In this document: one piece after another, positions 1 through 6,037 of the stretch
Layout of the letters: each line of letters starts with the position of its first letter
How positions within the stretch are numbered: position 1 is the first letter of the stretch
From: Spirochaetaceae bacterium
GTDB lineage: Bacteria > Spirochaetota > Spirochaetia > Treponematales > Treponemataceae
Length of the DNA stretch: 9,041 nucleotides
Assembly (NCBI GenBank): GCA_017646305.1
Contig: JAGCMR010000228.1
Location: 1-9,041 of the forward strand
Direction of reading: 5' to 3'
Made by a program: the position numbers and the translations under genes
The notes under the pieces: model-generated
The model's database searches: none
What the model saw: only the letters and a program-made list of their open reading frames with translations
Told to the model about the DNA's origin: nothing

Positions 1-1059
1 TGCATAATTCTTCTCGTGCCAAGCCAACATTCCAATAGATTCGTAGGCAAAATAATACTTAGGATTATACTGCACAACCTTACGATACATTGCTAAGGAC
101 TCATCAAGACGATTTTGCTCATCGTACAAACCAGCAAGATAGGCATAGCCCAAGAAGTAATCTGGTCGTAAGTCCTTTGCCTTTATCCAGGCATTCTCTG
201 CTTCCTGGAATTTTCCCTGATACCGCAGATACTGGCCGTAGTCCAGCCAATAGTCAAAGATATCATCATCAATGGCAATAGCCTTTTCAATATTCTTGGT
301 GGCAGAATAATAATTTTCATCCACTGCATCTAGCTTACCCAAGAAAGAATAGGCAATGCTGTTATCTGGATCTAGCTCCAAAATCTTGTTAAAGGCACTA
401 CGAGAAGCTCTATCGTCACCAGTATAATAAGTAGCCTGACCATATCCAGACAGAGCATCTATGTGATTAGGATCTCCTTCCAACCCCTTGCTATAATACT
501 GTCCAGCCAGCTTGTAGTTTCTTCGGAGCATCTGATCCTCTGCCAAAGCAACGTTTGCATCACTATTAGTGGGATCAGTTTTCAACAGCTCCTTAATCTT
601 GGCATTTTTTGTGGCAGAATCACCAGAAGCCTTTGCCAGCATAACAGAAAGCATCATTACATCGCTATTTTCTGGATGACTAGCCAAAAGCTTATTGGTC
701 ACATCAGAAGCTTCATCAAGCTTACCTGCTGATACCAATAATGAAGCATAAATCAGCTGCATATCCATATCATCTTCATATTCAGGAGGAAGCTCCTGGA
801 ACAAGGCTAATGCATCTTCTATAGTACCTTCATCGAGAGCTTTTTGTAGACGCTGGGCAAAATTTACGGTAGTAAAAACCTCAGGCTCTTGAACAACATG
901 TTCAGATTTTGCGGTTTTTCCAGTGGCCTCTTGTACAGATTGAGCTCCCTCACCCTGAATCCCTTCTGTTGGGGTTGAGCTACAAGAAAAGAAAACAAAT
1001 AGGCACAGTCCCACCAAGACTGCCCATTTTACCAGAGACCTACAGTGTTGTTTATTCAT
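1..1059 (-). CDS. TPR-repeat lipoprotein, N-terminal part (cut by window edge)
   Basis: The reading frame is open from an ATG at 1059 down to base 1, giving 353 residues without a stop, so the C-terminus lies outside the window. The N-terminus has a basic stretch (K3 to K11), a hydrophobic core (about residues 12-25) and Cys26 in the context F-V-F-F-S-C-S-S. This reads as a lipoprotein signal with the loose lipobox known from spirochaetes. A Ser/Thr/Gln/Glu-rich linker (27-62) follows, then helical repeats. From about residue 180 the TPR pattern is clear, with blocks of roughly 34 residues ending in D-P-N, D-P-D-N, R-P-D and N-P-K turns at about 196, 230, 298 and 332; earlier, more divergent repeats begin near residue 66. 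A GGAG five bases before the ATG supports the start. TPR lipoproteins usually act as periplasmic or outer-membrane protein-interaction scaffolds; the partner here is unknown. It is divergent from the gene starting at 1123. Confidence 0.88.
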   Translation of the reverse strand, partial: MNKQHCRSLVKWAVLVGLCLFVFFSCSSTPTEGIQGEGAQSVQEATGKTAKSEHVVQEPEVFTTVNFAQRLQKALDEGTIEDALALFQELPPEYEDDMDMQLIYASLLVSAGKLDEASDVTNKLLASHPENSDVMMLSVMLAKASGDSATKNAKIKELLKTDPTNSDANVALAEDQMLRRNYKLAGQYYSKGLEGDPNHIDALSGYGQATYYTGDDRASRSAFNKILELDPDNSIAYSFLGKLDAVDENYYSATKNIEKAIAIDDDIFDYWLDYGQYLRYQGKFQEAENAWIKAKDLRPDYFLGYAYLAGLYDEQNRLDESLAMYRKVVQYNPKYYFAYESIGMLAWHEKNYA

Positions 1060-1122
1060 ACTGACTCCATTTTTTCCTTAGGATAGTTGATTTTGTCGCC
1101 GTCATTAGCTAAACTGATACAA
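1060..1122. promoter_or_regulatory. Short divergent intergenic region, candidate promoter for the plus-strand gene
   Basis: Only about 63 bases separate the two divergent start codons, so both promoters must be here or reach into the coding ends. On the plus strand TTGATT (1087-1092) and TAAACT (1110-1115) are separated by 17 bases and each match the sigma-70 consensus at 4 of 6 positions. Transcription from it would begin at about 1122, right at the ATG at 1123. No convincing promoter is visible for the minus-strand gene. The pair of hexamers is weak evidence by itself. Confidence 0.3.
1065..1068 (-). promoter_or_regulatory. Ribosome binding site of the TPR lipoprotein gene
   Basis: On the minus strand GGAG lies five bases upstream of the ATG at 1059. 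It rules out the ATG seen two bases further upstream on this strand, because that frame (ATG GAG TCA GTA TGA) stops after four codons. Confidence 0.6.
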
Positions 1123-2940
1123 ATGAGCAAACATCCTATCCGAAAGTTTATTGGACTTAGTGTCCTTTATAGCCTTATTATTCTCGGCATTTTTCTCCTC
1201 CAATTTAGAAGCGAAACAGCGGTATCTCAGTCATTTGGAGGATTGCGTCTTCAATTGGTAGAAACCCAATCTGAGTCCCAGCAAAAAAAATTGAAAAACA
1301 CCTTCCAATTAACCTTCAAGGGATTAAATCTTTTTGCTGATGATCAAAATCCTGCTTTAATGACAAAAACAGACGGAACAACCCAAGAAATTAAACTCCA
1401 AAGCTGGCAGCAGCTGGATGAATCTAATTTTATCTTGAACTTTGATCAAGATATTGCCTTGCAATTTTCTGTACGAGGAGAAGGAGCAAACAATTTTCTC
1501 TCCCTAGAAGCTCAGTTACCAGAGGATATTGCAAGCATAGCCTTGTCTTATAAACCCACCAGTGGATACCTTGTTACAGACCAAACTGCACGAAGTGTAA
1601 TTATTAGCTCAAAAAATCAACAATATGAAATTTCTGCAGCAGAAATCACTCCTGTGCATCTCGTTCTCAGCGACAAGGAGCAGCTTGCAACCTATAGCAT
1701 CTTTGATCCTCTCCATACCTTTGAATTCTCCATGACAAGCTCAATGCCTCTGTCTGCTGAAACCACATTTGCAGAAACCATATCCAAGTTCAAGGGTGAT
1801 TTTATTCAGCTAGCATCCCAGTCCTTGACAGAAACCTCTACCGAACAGCTGATTGTTGCCTATATTGCTGCAATGGCAGAAAATCGTCAGTACAAAGAAG
1901 CTATCAATAAAATTCCCAGTAGCCTTAAAACTGGTAGCCGAAGAACCTATTTATCTGCACCCTACTTCAATACCCTTGTCTCTATGAATACCAGTCTTGT
2001 TCGCCACATGGAAAATAGAGCTAGTATGATTACCTATGCCATTGAGCAGGGGAGCCTTGATATATTTACCATTCAAGACTTGGCAGAGATTCTTTGCACT
2101 ATGGAAGGCAAGGATGCTGTAGGAAAGCTTTTGGAAATACCAACTCGTATGACTGATTTTAATCCCACTATTACTCAGGCAGCTGGTATTATCAACACCT
2201 ATACACGGCTCAACTCTCTCAATAAGAACTTGGCACAAATGCTCCAGCCTGTACTGGAAAGCTGCCTTGTAGCAATTTCTGAAGCCTGTTATATTGAAAA
2301 TAATATTATCCGACTGGAAGAAAATGAGGCTTCCCTGCCTATTTTGGATTCCATTTCAGTGGGTATGGCTCTTGTTACCTATGGACAGCTTACAGGCAAC
2401 ACTGATTACAAAGCAACGGGAAATCTGATTGTTAACTCTTATATTACTCCAGAGGTTTCTTCCAATCTCTATATCATGACAGAGCTCTATCCCATTGTTG
2501 TACCTAATAACCCCTACTACCCACATATTGATATCATAGCCAATGCTGCAAATTCAGGAAACAACAAACCAATATGGGCTTGGACAATCGCAAGAGATAT
2601 AGGCTTTACAAAAAATTCTAGCGGAGATGTTACCCTTACCATTGACTTCCCTCAGGGAGAAACTAATCATAGTATCATCAATGGAGTTAAGCCCTTCCGC
2701 CGTATCGACATTTACGATATTGCCTTCCGAACTGATCCTAAGTTTGAATCCTATAATTCATCAGGTTATGTGTACAATGCAGAGACTCAGACCATGTTCT
2801 TAAAGTCCCTCCACAAAGCACAACGAGAAACCATCAAGCTGTATTATAGTGCGGAAAGCACCACTGCTTCTCAGCCAGTCCCCCAAGAGGAGCCTGTAGC
2901 TGAGACAGTGGCAGAGGAAACTCCCGTTTCAAATTCATGA
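1123..2940 (+). CDS. Membrane-anchored extracytoplasmic protein of unknown function
   Basis: This gene encodes 605 residues from ATG 1123. I do not recognise the family. The start (M-S-K-H-P-I-R-K) is followed by one hydrophobic segment (residues 9-28), which reads as an uncleaved signal anchor placing the rest outside the cytoplasm. Residues about 35-215 alternate polar and hydrophobic residues as in beta-sheet domains. Residues about 220-440 look helical, including a helix pair near 405-440. Residues about 500-575 look beta-rich again, with a conspicuous aromatic/charged stretch (G-V-K-P-F-R-R-I-D-I-Y, then F-R-T-D-P). The tail (576-605) is a disordered Pro/Glu/Val/Ala-rich segment. Beta, helical, beta order is common in polysaccharide-active or polysaccharide-binding proteins, and the next gene is a glycoside hydrolase, but no catalytic motif is evident. 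The frame stays open upstream, with TTG codons at 1087 and 1093; an AGGA at 1080-1083 would suit TTG 1093. I prefer ATG 1123 because it gives a normal signal-anchor N-terminus, although it lacks a Shine-Dalgarno sequence. Confidence 0.8.
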   Translation: MSKHPIRKFIGLSVLYSLIILGIFLLQFRSETAVSQSFGGLRLQLVETQSESQQKKLKNTFQLTFKGLNLFADDQNPALMTKTDGTTQEIKLQSWQQLDESNFILNFDQDIALQFSVRGEGANNFLSLEAQLPEDIASIALSYKPTSGYLVTDQTARSVIISSKNQQYEISAAEITPVHLVLSDKEQLATYSIFDPLHTFEFSMTSSMPLSAETTFAETISKFKGDFIQLASQSLTETSTEQLIVAYIAAMAENRQYKEAINKIPSSLKTGSRRTYLSAPYFNTLVSMNTSLVRHMENRASMITYAIEQGSLDIFTIQDLAEILCTMEGKDAVGKLLEIPTRMTDFNPTITQAAGIINTYTRLNSLNKNLAQMLQPVLESCLVAISEACYIENNIIRLEENEASLPILDSISVGMALVTYGQLTGNTDYKATGNLIVNSYITPEVSSNLYIMTELYPIVVPNNPYYPHIDIIANAANSGNNKPIWAWTIARDIGFTKNSSGDVTLTIDFPQGETNHSIINGVKPFRRIDIYDIAFRTDPKFESYNSSGYVYNAETQTMFLKSLHKAQRETIKLYYSAESTTASQPVPQEEPVAETVAEETPVSNS

Positions 2941-2941
2941 T

Positions 2942-2973
2942 TTGTGCCACAATAACAGAAAAAAAATTCTTTC
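2942..2973. repeat. Post-stop palindrome plus A/T tract, copy 1
   Basis: One base after the stop codon of the upstream gene lies TTGTG-C-CACAA (2942-2952), a palindrome with perfect 5-base arms. It is followed by CAG at 2956-2958, eight A residues (2959-2966) and a T-rich stretch ending in TTTC. A similar arrangement occurs at 6002-6026. It may be a protein-binding site, a small RNA stem, or an A-tract that helps the promoter just downstream. Confidence 0.4.
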
Positions 2974-3000
2974 TTATACCAATTTTTAGTATTTTATGAT
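2971..3000 (+). promoter_or_regulatory. Candidate sigma-70 promoter of the glycoside hydrolase/polyphosphate operon
   Basis: TATGAT (2995-3000) matches the -10 consensus at 5 of 6 positions. TTCTTA (2971-2976) is a poor -35 match (3 of 6) at 18-base spacing. An eight-base A-tract just upstream (2959-2966) resembles an UP element. The predicted transcription start is near 3007, leaving a leader of about 20 bases. This is the only gap before the 3027-8721 gene run large enough to hold a promoter. Confidence 0.4.
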
Positions 3001-3017
3001 ATACTGTAGATTGTATA
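3000..3017. repeat. Small inverted repeat at the predicted transcription start
   Basis: TATAC (3000-3004) and GTATA (3013-3017) are perfect inverted arms around an 8-base centre. The repeat overlaps the end of the -10 hexamer, spans the predicted transcription start and touches the ribosome binding site, so it could be an operator or a leader hairpin. Five AT-rich pairs can arise by chance. Confidence 0.25.
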
Positions 3018-3021
3018 GGAG
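3017..3021 (+). promoter_or_regulatory. Ribosome binding site that selects the GTG at 3027
   Basis: AGGAG sits five bases before the GTG at 3027. The in-frame GTG at 3021 overlaps this motif and so cannot use it, which places the start two codons further in. Confidence 0.6.
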
Positions 3022-3026
3022 TGTCT

Positions 3027-4457
3027 GTGAACAAACGTGATTTTCCAAAAATTCATTTTTATGATCAGGATTTTGTAGATATTTATGATAAGACTTGGGC
3101 ATGGATTCAAGATTATTGGTTTCTGCCCCAAACAGGAGAAAATAGTACTGATGGGTACTTTATCTATCCTCAAAACGATACATATACATTAGACCAGCTT
3201 GAGTCTATTTTTTCATCCTTCTTTCTCGTTTATTCTAATAGAAATTATCCTGCATACCAGAATATTGATTATTTTTATAAACGACAAGAGGTTGATGGGG
3301 CTATTCGTTGGAAATACAATGCCTCAACTGACACTCCCATTACCACAGATTCAAATCCATCAGGAATTGGAATTCCTCTTTTTGCTTGGGCTGAGTTCAA
3401 TCTGTATCACAAGTCAGGAAATAAAAAGCGGGTAAAAGAAATTATGCCCATCCTGAAAAAATACATGGATTGGATTGATACTACCTTTAAGCAGGAAAAT
3501 GGATTGTACGCTGTTCCTGTAGAAAGTTGCGGTATGTATGATTCACCTCGTACAGGAACACATTATCCTGTTGACTTTAACTCCTTGCTGGCAGTAAATG
3601 CCATGTACATGGCAGCCCTGGGAGATATTCTCAACGACAAGGATATAAACTTTCAGTATAAACGACAATATTTTTCTCTTAAGACCCGTATCAATTCCAT
3701 GATGTGGAACGAAGATACGGCTTTTTATCACGATCTTGACGAAAAGGCAGAACGGCTACCCCAGAAAACCATTGCAGGATTTTTACCCTTGTTGGCAGAA
3801 ATTCCTAACGAGGATAAGGCAACCCAGATGATTGCCCATCTTTCTGATCCTGCTACCTTTGGAACAGACCACCCCTTCCCAACACTTTCTGCAGATAGTC
3901 CAGATTTTAGTGAAGCTGGGAATGGTTTTAACGGAAGTGTCTATCCTCCCTATAACTTTATGGTGATTAAGGGATTGGAAAAGTACCAGCGGTGGGATAC
4001 TGCACGAGAATGTGCCATTCGTCACCTGTATTACATGATCGATGCCATGTTCCCCAATAATCCTGACATTAAGGGTGATATATGGGAAGCATACCTGCCT
4101 TGTAAGGAAGGTGTTGCAACTATTGCTGGAGATGAAAACTATCCTCGCAAACGATATCTTCCCTATGCAGCTCTTTCCACTATTGCCTTGATGATTGAGA
4201 ACGTTATTGGACTTTCCATTAGCTTGCCCCGCAAAACTGTTGACTGGATTATTCCAAACCTAGAAATCATGGGTATTGAAAACCTTGCCCTTAAGCGAAA
4301 TCTCATTACCATCCTGTCTAACAAGAGTCAGCGTGGCTGGGAAATCCAGATGGAAAGTGAAAAGCTTTACTACTTTACCATCAATATCTTAGGCCAAAAG
4401 AAAAAGACCTTGCCTATTCCTTCTGGCAAGTGTTCAATGTTGATTGACAAGCTCTAG
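3027..4457 (+). CDS. GH63 / mannosylglycerate-hydrolase-like (alpha/alpha)6-barrel glycoside hydrolase
   Basis: The product is 476 residues with no signal peptide, so it is probably cytoplasmic. Family signatures appear in order. E-S-C-G-M-Y-D-S-P-R (166-175) corresponds to the usual E-S-G-M-D-x-S-P-R segment near the catalytic acid. D-F-N-S-L-L-A-V-N (183-191) is the usual D-L-N-x-L-L helix. M-W-N-E-D-T-A-F-Y-H-D (226-236) matches the W-N-E-x-x-G-F-Y-x-D segment. G-S-V-Y-P-P-Y-N-F-M-V-I-K-G-L (303-317) matches the G-P-V-W-P-P-T-N-Y-x-V-I-x-G-L signature. I-W-E-A-Y (352-356) carries the Glu (E354) expected as catalytic residue. The last 60 residues look like a small beta-domain. Such enzymes hydrolyse alpha-glycosidic bonds in small sugars such as mannosylglycerate, glucosylglycerate or glucose/mannose oligosaccharides; the substrate cannot be read from sequence. 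It is only three bases from the phosphatase gene downstream, suggesting one transcript. GTG 3027 is chosen over GTG 3021 because of AGGAG spacing. Confidence 0.85.
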   Translation: MNKRDFPKIHFYDQDFVDIYDKTWAWIQDYWFLPQTGENSTDGYFIYPQNDTYTLDQLESIFSSFFLVYSNRNYPAYQNIDYFYKRQEVDGAIRWKYNASTDTPITTDSNPSGIGIPLFAWAEFNLYHKSGNKKRVKEIMPILKKYMDWIDTTFKQENGLYAVPVESCGMYDSPRTGTHYPVDFNSLLAVNAMYMAALGDILNDKDINFQYKRQYFSLKTRINSMMWNEDTAFYHDLDEKAERLPQKTIAGFLPLLAEIPNEDKATQMIAHLSDPATFGTDHPFPTLSADSPDFSEAGNGFNGSVYPPYNFMVIKGLEKYQRWDTARECAIRHLYYMIDAMFPNNPDIKGDIWEAYLPCKEGVATIAGDENYPRKRYLPYAALSTIALMIENVIGLSISLPRKTVDWIIPNLEIMGIENLALKRNLITILSNKSQRGWEIQMESEKLYYFTINILGQKKKTLPIPSGKCSMLIDKL

Positions 4458-4460
4458 GAT

Positions 4461-5999
4461 ATGACAGAAACAAAGGCCGTTATAGAGATTGGTTCCACGG
4501 GAATCAGGCTTTTAGTGGTTGAACTTACCCAATCAAGTTCAGCCACGCCACAATGGCACACCGTAGATAAATCTGAATTACCTATTCCCCTTGGGCGAGA
4601 CGTATTTACCACAGGAATCGTTTCTCGTGACACCTTGGTAAGCTGTCTCCACATAATCTATCGTTTTCAAGAGCAACTGAAAGCATGGTCTATCCAGCCA
4701 GAAAACATTGCTGTCATTGCCACCAGTGCTCTCCGTGTAGCTCGAAATCGAGATGCGGTGCTGGATAGAATTATGGTAAAAACAGGCTACAGAGTAAAGG
4801 TGATTGATGGTATTGAACAAAATCGCCTTATGTATCTTGGGGTATGGAATTCCTTTGCCGACAACCGTGATTTAATTGAAACCCACAACACCATCATTTT
4901 GGAGGTGGGAGGTGGTGCTACTGACATTATGCTTATGGCTCAGGGAAAAATTGCTGGTGTTCATAGCCTCCGTTTAGGAACCATTATTATTGAACAACAC
5001 CTAAAGTCCATGGCATCTGCCCGAGATACCTATCGTTTTTTAGAAGATTACATTAGGGTTATGCGAAGCTCCATGGATCAGGAGCTTAATTTTTCCAACA
5101 TAACTCAATTTGTAGCAGTGGGACAGGATGCCCAGATAATTGCAAAAAACTGTGGCGTTTCCATTGGCTCCAAGCTGTGGCGGATCAGTCGAGATCAATT
5201 TTCCCTGTTTACCGATGAGGTGCAATCCTATTCAGCAGAGGAATGTGTACTGAAATTTAAAATTTCATACAATGAAGCTCAAACCCTGGCCATTGCCCTC
5301 ATGGCCTACAAATTTTTCCTTCAGTTTACTCAGGCTGAATACATACTCGTTCCCAATACCAATACCCGAGAAGGATTGATTCTCAGTGGGATTCAGCAGC
5401 CAAATCAAGAGCTACAAGAGAATTTCTTTGGGCAGATTGCCGCTTCTGCATGGAATTTAGCACGTCGCTACAAAATCGATGAGCAACACGCAGAAGCTGT
5501 TCGTGTTATTTCATTAAAGCTCTTTGATGGCCTAAAGGAGGAATTAGGCTTAGCTCCAGAGGGAAGAATTATTCTGGAGGTAGCTGCCATTCTCCATGAT
5601 ATTGGAGTCTTCATTGGAGTTGCTGACCATCACCTCCACAGTAGCTACATTATCAGCAATTCTGATATTTTTGGTTTGAGCCGAGATCAGATTGATATGA
5701 TTTCCCAAATATCCTACGGACATCGGGGAAAAACCTCTCCACGAGATTTACCTCACTTTGCAAAGCAAGACCGAGAAAGCCGAGTTACGGTTTTAAAACT
5801 AACCTCTCTCCTGAGAATTGCAGATGCTCTTGACCGTGGACACGGAAAAAAAATTCAAGACTTTACCATAGAGTTCCATTCCGATACACTTATAATTAGG
5901 TGTGCAGGAGCTCATTCTCTAGCTCTAGAACAGAGAGCCTTGGAAGAAAAGGCCAGCTTATTTGAAGCTGTTTTTGGGTATAAGGTTATGCTGAGCTAG
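4461..5999 (+). CDS. ppx: Exopolyphosphatase / pppGpp phosphohydrolase (Ppx/GppA family) with HD domain
   Basis: The product is 512 residues, the length of the long Ppx/GppA form, which removes terminal phosphate from polyphosphate and/or pppGpp in the cytoplasm. The N-terminal ASKHA-fold half shows E-I-G-S-T-G-I-R-L-L-V (9-19), A-T-S-A-L-R-V-A-R-N (87-96), the catalytic Glu segment D-G-I-E-Q-N-R (E119) and the phosphate loop E-V-G-G-G-A-T-D (148-155), where the family usually has E-I-G-G-G-S-T-E. The C-terminal half is an HD-type domain: H343, H379-D380, the H-H-L-H-S-S-Y cluster (390-396) and G-H-R (420-422), then L-L-R-I-A-D-A-L-D-R (450-459). ATG 4461 must be the start because the first phosphate-binding motif begins at residue 9 and an in-frame TAG lies two codons upstream. 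AGGA at 4456-4459 is too close to be a normal Shine-Dalgarno sequence, so coupling to the preceding gene is likely. Exopolyphosphatase versus guanosine pentaphosphatase activity cannot be separated by sequence; adjacency to ppk1 favours polyphosphate. Confidence 0.93.
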   Translation: MTETKAVIEIGSTGIRLLVVELTQSSSATPQWHTVDKSELPIPLGRDVFTTGIVSRDTLVSCLHIIYRFQEQLKAWSIQPENIAVIATSALRVARNRDAVLDRIMVKTGYRVKVIDGIEQNRLMYLGVWNSFADNRDLIETHNTIILEVGGGATDIMLMAQGKIAGVHSLRLGTIIIEQHLKSMASARDTYRFLEDYIRVMRSSMDQELNFSNITQFVAVGQDAQIIAKNCGVSIGSKLWRISRDQFSLFTDEVQSYSAEECVLKFKISYNEAQTLAIALMAYKFFLQFTQAEYILVPNTNTREGLILSGIQQPNQELQENFFGQIAASAWNLARRYKIDEQHAEAVRVISLKLFDGLKEELGLAPEGRIILEVAAILHDIGVFIGVADHHLHSSYIISNSDIFGLSRDQIDMISQISYGHRGKTSPRDLPHFAKQDRESRVTVLKLTSLLRIADALDRGHGKKIQDFTIEFHSDTLIIRCAGAHSLALEQRALEEKASLFEAVFGYKVMLS

Positions 6000-6001
6000 A
6001 A

Positions 6002-6026
6002 CTGTGACCACAGAAAAAGATTTTTC
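6002..6026. repeat. Post-stop palindrome plus A/T tract, copy 2
   Basis: Two bases after the ppx stop codon lie two back-to-back palindromes with 2-base centres: CTGTG-AC-CACAG (6002-6013) and AAAAA-GA-TTTTT (6014-6025). They fill most of the 38-base gap before ppk1. The order (TGTG..CACA palindrome, CAGAAAAA, T-rich run ending in TTTC) repeats that of the element at 2942-2973. A possible role is an operator, an RNA processing site or weak attenuation between ppx and ppk1. Confidence 0.45.
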
Positions 6027-6037
6027 AGAGAGATACT

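Noticed and set aside
463..732. 89-residue plus-strand open frame
   Set aside because: It is antisense to the TPR lipoprotein, whose repeats are unmistakable in the minus-strand frame; no ribosome site or motif supports it.
1951..2238. 95-residue minus-strand open frame inside the unknown membrane protein gene
   Set aside because: It is antisense to a continuous 605-residue frame, with no start signal or motif.
2956..2973. A-run then T-rich run as a rho-independent terminator after the unknown protein gene
   Set aside because: The only stem nearby is the 5-base TTGTG/CACAA with a 1-base centre, which cannot form a stable hairpin loop, and the T-rich run does not follow it directly.
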